Of a stretch of 64,000 bases of DNA, positions 7,281 through 15,834 are shown piece by piece. The stretch is taken from NCBI GenBank assembly GCA_949066965.1, contig CARTDA010000019.1, forward strand, positions 3,482-67,481. Reading direction: 5' to 3'. The position numbers and the translations under genes are program-made. Origin of the DNA: COE1 sp949066965 (lineage in GTDB: Bacteria; Bacillota; Clostridia; Lachnospirales; Lachnospiraceae). The notes beneath the pieces are model-generated. The model was not told where the DNA came from. It did not search any database and worked only from the letters and a program-made list of their open reading frames with translations. Positions within the stretch are counted from its first letter, which is position 1. Each line of letters starts with the position of its first letter.

Positions 7281-10196
7281 TTATCCTAATTTCTCTTCAA
7301 AAACATCTTCCGGAACGGGCTTGCTATAACGATAGCCCTGTGCCACATACGCACCGATTTCCATCATCAGCTCCGTGTCGTTGTCATTTTCAACACCCTC
7401 ACAGACAACCTGGGCATCCAGATCCTGTGCAAGGTTCACTATATTTTTCATGATTTTGACCTGCCGCACACGGTTTTCATTGTTTAACAGGAAGGAACGG
7501 TCAAGCTTGATAACCGATGCCGGTATCTGCTCAAACACCCCGAGCGACGAATATCCCGACCCGAAATCATCTATGGAAAGACGGATACCCTTCCGGCGCA
7601 GCGCCTCCACGGTCTCTTTTACCTTGTGCTGCTGAAGTTCTTCCATGACAAGCGTCTCAGTAATCTCCACTTCTATGTACTCTTTTGGAATCCGGTACTT
7701 GTCCATCACCGCCTCGAACTGCTCCGGAAAATTGTCTTTTATAAAGTGAATCCTTGAAAAATTGCACGAGATTGGCACCACGCGTCTGCCGGCATCCATC
7801 CGTCTCCGCAGCAGCTTACATGCACATTCCATGATAAAAAAGTCAATCTCCGTAATTTTTCCAGTCTGCTCATAATATGGCACAAAATATCCCGGTGCTT
7901 TGATTGCACCATTGTCGGTGGGGTCTTTAAAGCGCACCAGCGCCTCGGCACCCACAATCTGCTCACTCCTGATGTCCACCTTGGGCTGGTAATATGCCAC
8001 AAAATCCCTTTGAATGTCAACGGACTCCAAAAGCTTCTCTTTATCATGATATTCTTTTAACTGGGCCTTGAGATTCTCGTCGTAAATCCGTATCTCATTG
8101 CCATAGCTGTTCCGCAGCAAATCAGATGCCTGAATCGCATAGGAAATCACAAGCTGCATGTCCGTGCTTCCTGGCGGTACGCAGCAGACGCCCATTGTGA
8201 CCGGCATACGCATATCCGCAATATCACACAGCCGCTGCGTTATCGTATTTTGAAGCGCCGCCAGCCTTGTCTCAAGTCCCGCAACATCATCATATTTCAA
8301 AAACAGTACAAAATGGTCACCATGACTTCTGGCATAGATCTCCGTCTCGCGCTCGGTATTTTCCCCCAGCACCTTTACAATCAGTTCCAAAAGCTTCTGT
8401 CCTGCATGCCATCCATATAAAGTATTGTAACGCCTGAACTGGCAGATGTCCATATACACCAGCGCATACTTCTGGCTTTTGTCTGCGGAAAGCTTCAGCG
8501 CGGCCTTGTATTTCAGATAATTCAGGTTCCAGATATTGAGTTCGGAATCCGTATACATCAGTTTCTGAATCCGTTTGCTGTCACGCAGCATATGCATCAT
8601 CACAAGCACAATTGCCACTGCAATCAGTATGACAATAATCAGAATCAGCACGCTGTGCGTCCTGATAAAATTCTCGATACTGTTCTGGGCAAAAAAGTTG
8701 TCCTTCAGCATATAATCGCTGACCATCTTGTCACTTACTTCCAGCAGTTCCTTGTTGAATATGCTCAGAAGCAGCGGATTTCCCCCATCCCTTACCGCCA
8801 TGTAAATAATATGCGCATCATTGAGCACGCTTCGAATCTCAAGCCTGTTCAGTCTCAGGTCGGAGCCTAACAGGTACTCCGTCAGATAGCCGTCACACAT
8901 GGCAGCATCCGCCTTGCCTTCCTTCACTGCATAGAGGCAGTCCAGCTGCGAATCAAACGTAAGGATCTGCGCATCCTCGCTGACCAGGTCTGCTGTCGCC
9001 CGGTTGTCGTCACCGCTCTTTACCGTGGCAAGCACCTGGATCTCATTTGCCTTGCTGTCACGCTTCATGATGATGACATGCGGCACTTTCGCATATGCTT
9101 TTGTCACGGCAGCACCTGATTGTTTCATATTCTGCGGTGTGTCACCGCAATAGTTCAGCAAATCGATTTTCCCATCTGCCAAAGCCTGCCTTGCCTCATC
9201 CATATTCTCCATCCTGACATAGTCAAACGTCAGTCCGGTAACCACGGATATCTCATCGAGAACCTGTTTTGCAAGCCCATGGTATGCACCGTTATTTTCA
9301 TAGGAAAACGGATAGTAACCGTCAAAGTAGCCGACAGTAATATTTTTCTTTTCCGCAATGTATGCTTTTTCTTCCCGCGTCAGCAGAATCGTCTGGTCCA
9401 GTCTGCTGTCATAGTACTTTACAATCAGTTCATTTTCAAGCTCCGGACGGTTCATCTTCAAATCCGCAATTCCCTGGTTCATCTCCCGCATGACTTCATT
9501 ATTGCCCTTGTAGGATATGTAGTAAATGGGCATCGGCGCAAATCTTCCGATAATCCGTTTCCCTTCCCTTATCTCAGTCAGGGAATGTACCATCGCATCG
9601 ATTTCCTGTTTTTCAAGGGCATCGAGTAAATCTGCCGTACTGTTATATTCCCGCACTACCGGACTGCCAATGCCATGGTCAGAAAGGTACTCATAGAACT
9701 CATCTTTTCGAATATAGGTCTTCACAATACCATAGGTAATGCCGCCCATCGCATCAAAGTCTTCATATGGAAGGGCGCTGTTCCCATTTACCGCAATCGC
9801 CCCAAACGTATATCCGCTTGCAAGGTTTGCATACTGATAAATCTCAGCCCTTTTGGATGAATACTGTGCAGAGCCGACCAGGTCAATTTTCCTGTCGGCA
9901 AGCAGCTGCAGTGCATCGTCCCAGCTCTCGCATTCCACGTATTCGATATCCCAGTTCACATAGTCCCGGATTGCCTCAAGGTACTCCACATCCATACCAC
10001 CGTATGTACCGTCCTCGTTTTTTTCATTGAAGCCATCCATCGGAAAGAAACCGACTTTTACAACACGCGTCTGCGCACCATATACCTGCGGCATGTCGAG
10101 CCCTGCCGCCATACCAGAGATGCACAAAATAACCGCTAAAATCAACAATGCCAGCTGTCGCCTAAAATTGATTATTCCTTTTTGTCCATTGTACAT
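7281..10196 (-). CDS. Transmembrane sensor with two solute-binding domains, degenerate GGDEF and EAL (c-di-GMP phosphodiesterase)
   Basis: About 971 residues. A signal anchor (LALLILAVILCISGMAAG) is followed by two tandem SBP_bac_3 domains, beginning around VVKVGFFPMDGFNEKNED and ITVGYFDGYYPFSYENNG, then a transmembrane helix (SVLILIIVILIAVAIVLV). The GGDEF domain reads SHGDHF at its catalytic loop, so it probably cannot make c-di-GMP. The EAL domain is intact: GAEALVRF, EITETLV, DDFGSGYSSLG, KLDRSFL and CEGVEN. The simplest reading is an extracellular amino-acid-type sensor that controls c-di-GMP hydrolysis. ATG 10214 is in frame, but ATG 10196 has GAGG eight bases upstream and is preferred. 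Confidence 0.9.
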   Translation of the reverse strand: MYNGQKGIINFRRQLALLILAVILCISGMAAGLDMPQVYGAQTRVVKVGFFPMDGFNEKNEDGTYGGMDVEYLEAIRDYVNWDIEYVECESWDDALQLLADRKIDLVGSAQYSSKRAEIYQYANLASGYTFGAIAVNGNSALPYEDFDAMGGITYGIVKTYIRKDEFYEYLSDHGIGSPVVREYNSTADLLDALEKQEIDAMVHSLTEIREGKRIIGRFAPMPIYYISYKGNNEVMREMNQGIADLKMNRPELENELIVKYYDSRLDQTILLTREEKAYIAEKKNITVGYFDGYYPFSYENNGAYHGLAKQVLDEISVVTGLTFDYVRMENMDEARQALADGKIDLLNYCGDTPQNMKQSGAAVTKAYAKVPHVIIMKRDSKANEIQVLATVKSGDDNRATADLVSEDAQILTFDSQLDCLYAVKEGKADAAMCDGYLTEYLLGSDLRLNRLEIRSVLNDAHIIYMAVRDGGNPLLLSIFNKELLEVSDKMVSDYMLKDNFFAQNSIENFIRTHSVLILIIVILIAVAIVLVMMHMLRDSKRIQKLMYTDSELNIWNLNYLKYKAALKLSADKSQKYALVYMDICQFRRYNTLYGWHAGQKLLELIVKVLGENTERETEIYARSHGDHFVLFLKYDDVAGLETRLAALQNTITQRLCDIADMRMPVTMGVCCVPPGSTDMQLVISYAIQASDLLRNSYGNEIRIYDENLKAQLKEYHDKEKLLESVDIQRDFVAYYQPKVDIRSEQIVGAEALVRFKDPTDNGAIKAPGYFVPYYEQTGKITEIDFFIMECACKLLRRRMDAGRRVVPISCNFSRIHFIKDNFPEQFEAVMDKYRIPKEYIEVEITETLVMEELQQHKVKETVEALRRKGIRLSIDDFGSGYSSLGVFEQIPASVIKLDRSFLLNNENRVRQVKIMKNIVNLAQDLDAQVVCEGVENDNDTELMMEIGAYVAQGYRYSKPVPEDVFEEKLG

Positions 10197-10253
10197 TGCA
10201 TTAACCTCATTCATATACCCAAAAATTACCGATACAAATTGATTATATCACCA

Positions 10254-11642
10254 TCATCCTATAATTTCCACCACTTTTCCAACAACAATCACTGCCGGAG
10301 ACGGAATCTTAGCCGCCGCGGCACGCCCCGCAATGTCCGCAAGCGTCCCGCGGACAGTCTCCGTCGTTCCATCAAAATTTCCGTGCACGACAGCCGCTGG
10401 TGTCACAGTATCTTTTCCGGCGCGGACAAGCCCATCCGCTATCTGTTGCAAATGCGTCAGTCCCATCAGAAATACCAACGTACCGTCAAGCCTTGCAAGT
10501 GTCCGGAAGTCGATATTCTCCCCAGGTATTCCGTTTCCGGATGCCGTATGTCCGGTCACCACATGAAAGCTTCTGCTGATTTCCCTGTGTGTCACTGGTA
10601 TCCCCGCCACTGCCGGAACTGCAATGCACGAAGTGATTCCCGGAATATAATCAGCGTGTACTCCTTCCTTACGGAGCGCTCCTATTTCTTCCATCCCCCT
10701 GCCAAACACAAACGGGTCTCCGCCTTTTAATCTTACCACCAGACCGCCTTCCCCCGCCTTTTTGACCAGAAGGGCATTAATCTGTTCCTGCGTCATACTG
10801 TGCTTTCCACACCGCTTCCCCACATAGATCAACGCACAGCGCTCCGAAACGTGTTCCAGGAGTCTCTTGTCAATCAAATCATCATACACAACGACATTTG
10901 CACATCGGATTGCGCGCAGTCCTTTTACGGTAACCAGATCATACGCGCCACAGCCCGCACCGACAAGCACAACCCTGCCGCTGTCTGTTCCTGTGTCCAA
11001 TTCGTCACTGCCATATGCCTGCAGCCGTTTCCGTGTTTCCTGTTCGTCAAAAACCGCATCCCTGTCCATGCACGCCCTTGCCATATCCTTCAGGAATGCG
11101 GCACGCCTGTCATCGTCCGGAATATACTCCTTTGCCAGAGGACGCAGGCTGTTTAGGTAAGATAATATTTCTTCCATATTAGCCGGAATCAAAGAGGCAA
11201 TCTGACTCCTTACTGACGCTGCCACTTCCGGACTTGCCCCTTCTGTAGAAATACCGATATCCAGTTTTCCTGCCTTGACAAGCGCCGGAAAAAGAAAGCT
11301 GCTTTCCTCCCTGTTGTCCACAACATTGACAGGAATACCCGCCTTGCGGCAGAGCCTGCCAATTTCAGCGTTAACCTTCCTGTCATCACAGGCCGCAATC
11401 ACAAAATCCATGCCTGCTATATCGGAGGGCGCAAACGCCCTCTTTATGACACATATGTCATTATTCAATCCGCCGCTTTCCGAAACAAATCGCGCAAGCT
11501 CCGCCGAAAATTCCATCGCCACAATTCTGACTGCCGGTTCATATGGCAGAAGCTTTTTTAATTTGTGAAACGCAATTTTCCCACCGCCTGCTATCAGGCA
11601 TTTTTTTCCCTTGATATCCATAAAAAACGGAAAATATCCCAT
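10254..11642 (-). CDS. cysG: Sirohaem synthase-like fusion: precorrin-2 dehydrogenase plus uroporphyrinogen-III C-methyltransferase
   Basis: The N-terminal 200 residues are a Rossmann precorrin-2 dehydrogenase (IAGGGKIAFHKLKKL; FVIAACDDRKVNAEI; NVVDNREESSFLFPA). Residues from about 220 to 462 are an SAM-dependent uroporphyrinogen-III methyltransferase (VLVGAGCGAYDLVTVKGL; GDPFVFGRGMEE; PGITSCIAVPAVAGIPVTHR). Together they take uroporphyrinogen III to sirohydrochlorin, for sirohaem or B12. The domain order is that of CysG. The SUMT loop has Cys where GAGPG is usual. AAAGGAAG precedes the start. No B12 or sulfite genes are adjacent. Confidence 0.92.
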   Translation of the reverse strand: MGYFPFFMDIKGKKCLIAGGGKIAFHKLKKLLPYEPAVRIVAMEFSAELARFVSESGGLNNDICVIKRAFAPSDIAGMDFVIAACDDRKVNAEIGRLCRKAGIPVNVVDNREESSFLFPALVKAGKLDIGISTEGASPEVAASVRSQIASLIPANMEEILSYLNSLRPLAKEYIPDDDRRAAFLKDMARACMDRDAVFDEQETRKRLQAYGSDELDTGTDSGRVVLVGAGCGAYDLVTVKGLRAIRCANVVVYDDLIDKRLLEHVSERCALIYVGKRCGKHSMTQEQINALLVKKAGEGGLVVRLKGGDPFVFGRGMEEIGALRKEGVHADYIPGITSCIAVPAVAGIPVTHREISRSFHVVTGHTASGNGIPGENIDFRTLARLDGTLVFLMGLTHLQQIADGLVRAGKDTVTPAAVVHGNFDGTTETVRGTLADIAGRAAAAKIPSPAVIVVGKVVEIIG

Positions 11643-11691
11643 TTTACATACTTCCTTTCTTCCCGGACAAATCTCCTTGTGTGCAGTAATG

Positions 11692-11716
11692 CAGGAGGCA
11701 GATTATCCGCCTCCTG
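11692..11716. repeat. GC-rich hairpin in the cysG leader
   Basis: CAGGAGGC and GCCTCCTG pair over 8 bp around a nine-base loop. On plus it is followed by ATTTGTATTTT, but no plus-strand gene ends before it. On minus it lies in the 5' leader of the cysG-like gene, about 50 bases upstream of the start. A role in mRNA structure is possible; this is inference. Confidence 0.4.
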
Positions 11717-11784
11717 ATTTGTATTTTATACATGATAACATTTTTTTGCGGGGTTCGCAATTACCTTAAATCCATGATTACAGA

Positions 11785-11820
11785 TTATCTTTCCAACACC
11801 CCATTGCTTATCTTTCCAAC
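11785..11820. promoter_or_regulatory. Direct repeats upstream of glgA
   Basis: TTATCTTTCCAAC occurs at 11785-11797 and again at 11808-11820, 23 bp apart, about two helical turns. The second copy overlaps the -35 region of the glgA promoter, as expected for a repressor or activator site. Confidence 0.5.
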
Positions 11821-11832
11821 TTATATTATAAT
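11804..11832 (+). promoter_or_regulatory. Promoter of glgA
   Basis: TTGCTT (11804-11809), 17-base spacer, perfect TATAAT (11827-11832), about 33 bp upstream of the glgA start codon. Confidence 0.65.
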
Positions 11833-11864
11833 GAAGAAAAAAATATAAACTCAGGAGGTGTCAG

Positions 11865-13634
11865 ATGACAAAACGAAACACATCGAATACGCCAAAAACG
11901 AAACCGGCCAAAACAGCGCCAAAGGAAAATACTCCGTCAGAAGCAGTCAAGGCAGAATCTGAGGTTAAATCTTCCGAAGATAAAATGGAAAAAAATACCA
12001 TAACAGAAAATGCCAAGGCCAAAGGCACCAAGACCAAAAGTGCCAGGACAGAGAATGCCCCAAAAAGGAAATCCGTAAAAACAAGTGAAAAGGCAGTCAA
12101 AAAAACCGAGAAAAAACCGTTGAAGCCGGAAACCGCCGAAGAGTCAGCCGCTGAAGAACAAAAGACGGAAATACCCACGACACCCAGAAGAAGTGTCGCA
12201 TTTATCGGTTCGGAATGTTATCCGTTTGTAAAGACCGGCGGATTGGGAGATGTTATGTATGCCCTCCCCAAAGCTTTGATCAAACAGAACTGCGATGTAA
12301 AAGTAATCCTTCCGCGCTACAAATGCATTCCCCAGGAATATCAGGAAAAAATGGAATACAAAGGCTCTTTTGAAATGGATCTATGCGCCGATGGCAGGTC
12401 ATTTTATGTGGGGATCATGGAATATGTCCAGGAGGGTGTTGTGTATGATTTCATTGACAATGAAGAATTTTTTGCCACTGGAAATCCATATACAAATCTC
12501 GTCGACGACATTCCGAAATATTGTTTCTTTGCGAAAGCAGCGCTGGCTGCACTGAACTATATGGACTGGATTCCTGATATCATCCACTGCCACGACTGGC
12601 AGGCTGCCCTTGTTCCCGTGTATCTGAGAATAAAGTTCGTGGATACAAAGCTTACTTCCGCCAAAACGATTCTGACAATCCACAACCTTCGGTTCCAGGG
12701 CATTTACAATATTCCTACGATCCGGTACTGGTCCGGACTGCCGGATTATGTATTTAACAAGGATGCTTTAAAGACAGGCTATGAAGATGCCAACATGTTA
12801 AAGGGCGGGCTTACATATTCCAATATCATTACAACGGTCAGCAATACTTATGCCGGTGAAATCCAGAACGCATACTATGGCGAGACACTGGATGCCCACC
12901 TGCGATATCATTCCAACAAGCTTCGGGGTATCGTAAATGGCATTGACTATGATATCTGGAATTCATTTACGGATGACAGGCTGTATGTAAACTACGATAT
13001 TACCAATGTACTGGATAAGAAAAAAGAAAACAAACGCAGACTGCAGGAAGAACTGGGGCTGGTTCAGGATGACCACAAATTTGTCATCGGACTGATCTCC
13101 CGCCTGACGGACCAGAAAGGACTGGATCTGGTCAATTCCATTATGACGCAGATTATGGACGAGCATACGCAGGTTGTCGTACTTGGCTCCGGGGACAGCA
13201 GATACGAGGATTCCTTCCGGTATTATGAATATGCCTACAAGGGAAATGTATGTTCCAATATCATGTATGATGAAACAAGGGCTCACAGGATTTATGCGGG
13301 GGCAGATGCCCTGCTGGTGCCTTCCCAGTTTGAGCCTTGCGGACTGACACAGTTGATTGCCATGCATTATGGCACGATACCAATCGTCCGTGAGACTGGC
13401 GGGTTGAAGGATACCGTTGAACCGTATAATATGTACTCCAATATGGGAAATGGTTTTACTTTTGACCGCTATGATGCCGGCCTGTTACTGGATGCCATAA
13501 ACAGGGCGAAAAGTCTGTATTTCTTAAACCGCTGGTGCTGGGATGAAATGGTTCAGAGAGATATGGATAAAAACCTGTCATGGGATAATTCCGCTAAACA
13601 ATATAAGGATTTATATCTGGATTTAACCTCATAG
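11865..13634 (+). CDS. glgA: Glycogen synthase with long Lys/Glu/Thr-rich N-terminal extension
   Basis: The catalytic GT5 part starts near residue 111 (VAFIGSECYPFVKTGGLGDV), with the ADP-glucose-binding KTGGL at 123-127 and the C-terminal block FEPCGLTQLIAMHYGT. It transfers glucose from ADP-glucose to alpha-1,4-glucan. Residues 1-110 are an extra low-complexity tail rich in Lys, Glu, Thr, Ala and Ser, not part of the usual 475-480-residue enzyme. AGGAGGTG stands before the ATG and there is no internal start with a better site, so the tail seems real. It stands alone on plus between minus-strand genes, with its own promoter. Confidence 0.93.
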   Translation: MTKRNTSNTPKTKPAKTAPKENTPSEAVKAESEVKSSEDKMEKNTITENAKAKGTKTKSARTENAPKRKSVKTSEKAVKKTEKKPLKPETAEESAAEEQKTEIPTTPRRSVAFIGSECYPFVKTGGLGDVMYALPKALIKQNCDVKVILPRYKCIPQEYQEKMEYKGSFEMDLCADGRSFYVGIMEYVQEGVVYDFIDNEEFFATGNPYTNLVDDIPKYCFFAKAALAALNYMDWIPDIIHCHDWQAALVPVYLRIKFVDTKLTSAKTILTIHNLRFQGIYNIPTIRYWSGLPDYVFNKDALKTGYEDANMLKGGLTYSNIITTVSNTYAGEIQNAYYGETLDAHLRYHSNKLRGIVNGIDYDIWNSFTDDRLYVNYDITNVLDKKKENKRRLQEELGLVQDDHKFVIGLISRLTDQKGLDLVNSIMTQIMDEHTQVVVLGSGDSRYEDSFRYYEYAYKGNVCSNIMYDETRAHRIYAGADALLVPSQFEPCGLTQLIAMHYGTIPIVRETGGLKDTVEPYNMYSNMGNGFTFDRYDAGLLLDAINRAKSLYFLNRWCWDEMVQRDMDKNLSWDNSAKQYKDLYLDLTS

Positions 13635-13658
13635 GAGACAATAAACGAAAACAGAATG

Positions 13659-13717
13659 AACCACATCATGTGCAATGGAGCTGTTTACAGCCATGGTCTA
13701 TCGTACATGATGTGGTT
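13659..13717. terminator. Long inverted repeat between convergent glgA and the cytidylyltransferase gene
   Basis: AACCACATCATGT (13659-13671) and ACATGATGTGGTT (13705-13717) are perfect 13-bp arms with a smaller internal hairpin (CTGTTTACAG). The right arm lies inside the 3' end of the minus-strand gene. A bidirectional terminator is likely, although T-runs are weak on both sides. Confidence 0.5.
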
Positions 13718-14474
13718 TCCCTATACTCTCTATTCCTGCCGAATCCATACATCCACTGTTTTTTCTTTTCAGCCATGTGTCTCTTTTCGTGGCATACAGT
13801 GCCTTAAAAATATCAATATCCTCCAAGGTCGTAATCTTAATATTTTTGTTGGAGCCACACGAAAAATAAAGCTCCTCTCCCAGCTCCATCATCAGTGTAT
13901 TGGTATAGACCGCATTGGTAATTCCTCTTTTCAGAGCCTCCTTATGCGCCCACAGCACCCTGCCGTATCTGTATGCCTGTGGCGTCTGCACACGCATAAT
14001 GTCATTCCTGTCAATGCCTGCGTGCCCGCATCTTCCATTCTCTGTCATCATAATCGTCTCCTGACACCGTATCGCTGAAAGTCCCGAACCACATTCTTCT
14101 GCCTTTGCAATACAATCCGTAATAATCTCCTCCGAAATCATCGGTCTGACCGCGTCATGTATGATTATGATGTCATCCTCCTCGCAAATCGTTTCCAGTG
14201 CCAAAAGTGCATTCCTTGCAGAAGACTGCCCATTTTCGCCGCCATCAACCACCCAGCGCAGCTTATCGATGCCCGCTGCCGATGCATACCCCCTTAGCAC
14301 ATCATGCCACCCATCAATGCAGGAAACTATAATTCCATCCACCCCGGAATGGTTCTGAAATGCCTCTAACGTATATATGATGATCGGTTTTTCGTCTATG
14401 CTGATGAACTGCTTGGGCACGGACTGCTCCGTCCTTGAACCGCTTCCCCCCGCCAGAATCAATGCTATATTCAT
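13698..14474 (-). CDS. IspD/TarI-family cytidylyltransferase, copy 1
   Basis: The 258-residue protein starts LILAGGSGSR and has the family blocks VPKQF, IIIIHDAVRP and RVQTPQAYRYG. The family couples CTP to methylerythritol-4-P (IspD) or ribitol-5-P (TarI). The location next to a sugar SDR enzyme and glycosyltransferases suggests CDP-polyol or CDP-sugar synthesis for a glycan rather than isoprenoid synthesis. The next gene upstream (14476-15180) is a paralogue ending one base before this start. The last 20 or so residues after KRKNSG look unrelated to the family and overlap the terminator-like repeat. Confidence 0.85.
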   Translation of the reverse strand: MNIALILAGGSGSRTEQSVPKQFISIDEKPIIIYTLEAFQNHSGVDGIIVSCIDGWHDVLRGYASAAGIDKLRWVVDGGENGQSSARNALLALETICEEDDIIIIHDAVRPMISEEIITDCIAKAEECGSGLSAIRCQETIMMTENGRCGHAGIDRNDIMRVQTPQAYRYGRVLWAHKEALKRGITNAVYTNTLMMELGEELYFSCGSNKNIKITTLEDIDIFKALYATKRDTWLKRKNSGCMDSAGIESIGKPHHVR

Positions 14475-14475
14475 G

Positions 14476-15180
14476 TTAAATATCCCCGTTTTTCATGGCA
14501 TACAGTGCCTTAAACATTGCCACATCCTCGACCGTGTTAATCTTGAGATTTAAGTCGGAACCTTTTGAGAAATAAACGTTCCTACCCAGTCTGGAAATCA
14601 TGTTGTTCGTATCATTTTCGTTGTGGATGCCTTTCTCCAGAGCCTCCTCATGCGCCTTTTTCAACTCGCCGAGAAAGTATGTCTGCGGTGTCTGGATACG
14701 CCGGAACGCATGGCGTGAAATGGACAGCTTCCCTGTCACCCCATCATCCGTCATCATAACATTATCCATAGATGTCACCGCCGCAATGCCCATCCCTTTT
14801 CTTTTGCATGTGTCAATACTGTCCGAAATAACATTATGTGATACCAGCGGACGAATCGCATCATGGAGTATAATGATATCTCCTCCATCACATTCTTCCG
14901 CAAGCCTGTCCACTGCGCGCTTTGATGTCTCCTGCCCGAAACCGCCGCCTTGTATTACCCATTCCAGTTTGGTGATATCAAACTGTTTTGCATAAGCCTC
15001 CACCATACTTTCCCATCCCTTAAGGCATGCCACCATGATTGCGTCAATTTCCGGATGCTGCTGGAAGGTTTCCATTGTGTATACAATGACAGGCCGGTTG
15101 TACACATTGACAAACTGCTTTGGTATGTCCATCCTAAAAGTAGGATCTGCACCGGCTGCCAGTATTACTGCTATGTTCAT
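14476..15180 (-). CDS. IspD/TarI-family cytidylyltransferase, copy 2, altered nucleotide loop
   Basis: This is clearly paralogous to copy 1 along its whole length (PKQFVNVYNRPVIVYTME; IILHDAIRPLVS; RIQTPQTYF; FKALYAMKNGD). The N-terminal loop reads AAGADPTFRMDIPKQF instead of GGSGSR...PKQF, so the GxGxR nucleotide loop is changed while the Arg and PKQF remain. It may have different substrate use or form a heteromer with copy 1. An in-frame start at 15228 exists, but the ATG at 15180 has AAAGGAGAA and is chosen. Confidence 0.83.
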   Translation of the reverse strand: MNIAVILAAGADPTFRMDIPKQFVNVYNRPVIVYTMETFQQHPEIDAIMVACLKGWESMVEAYAKQFDITKLEWVIQGGGFGQETSKRAVDRLAEECDGGDIIILHDAIRPLVSHNVISDSIDTCKRKGMGIAAVTSMDNVMMTDDGVTGKLSISRHAFRRIQTPQTYFLGELKKAHEEALEKGIHNENDTNNMISRLGRNVYFSKGSDLNLKINTVEDVAMFKALYAMKNGDI

Positions 15181-15283
15181 TCTGTGTTCTCCTTTATATT
15201 GAATTTTTAATAACAAAAAGCCTGACATAAAGCAACTTCATACCTTACATCAGACTTTATTAAAAACACTTTATAAGGTTGCC

Positions 15284-15707
15284 TTATACAACCGCCTCAA
15301 TAATCGTTTTGTTTCTGGTCTTTATCTCACGCACACCCGTTTTCTTATTCTTATTAAAGTTAAAGCTTAATAGATATCCTTTATCCTTATGATAATATTC
15401 CAGGTAATCCGTAAGCTGCTCCTCGCCCCGCTCATTGTATTCATTCCCATGCCAGATTTTCAGTTCGACAATAAACTGTTCGCAATATACTCTTCACAGC
15501 CTCTGCCACTCCATCTTTTGTCCATGCAGTTTTCAAATCTTTAAAGATACCGTCTTCAATCAGGTCTTCATCAATGCATTTGCAGATTGACGACACAAGC
15601 ACAGGATACCCAGACGTGTACTGGTATATTTCCCCTGCAACCACCTGTGTATCCATCCTGTATGCTTGTCACTTTCATACTCCCCCAGCATGGATGCAAT
15701 CCGCTCT
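15284..15707 (-). pseudogene. Remnant of an AAA-ATPase-like/PD-(D/E)XK nuclease gene
   Basis: Three pieces of one protein family can be read in different frames on minus: RIASMLGEYESDKHTG (about 15707-15660), then MDTQVVAGEIYQYTSGYPVLVS... (15656 down to about 15480), then QFIVELKIWHGNEYNE...KTIIEAVV to a stop at 15284. The first junction needs about one base to restore frame. At the second, much of the nuclease domain is missing. YTSGYPxLVS plus a C-terminal FIVELK nuclease core is typical of the AAA-ATPase_like (PF09820) family with a DUF1703-type tail. Non-functional. The rest of 15181-15834 holds nothing else recognisable. Confidence 0.75.
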
Positions 15708-15834
15708 TACCTCCAGTTTCATATGAAGTAATTATACCACCATTCTAGTATTGTATCGGAAGTATGTAAACACTGGAAATTTTAATGCCAAACTCTGATG
15801 TAAAATATGAAATTATCAATGTTCTGATGTCAAG

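Noticed and set aside
11692..11716. Hairpin read as a plus-strand terminator
   Set aside because: No plus-strand gene ends before it; it is in the leader of a minus-strand gene.
11861..12178. Minus-strand ORF rich in Phe, Ser and Val opposite the glgA tail
   Set aside because: It is the antisense of the Lys/Glu/Thr-rich repeat, which always gives hydrophobic frames.
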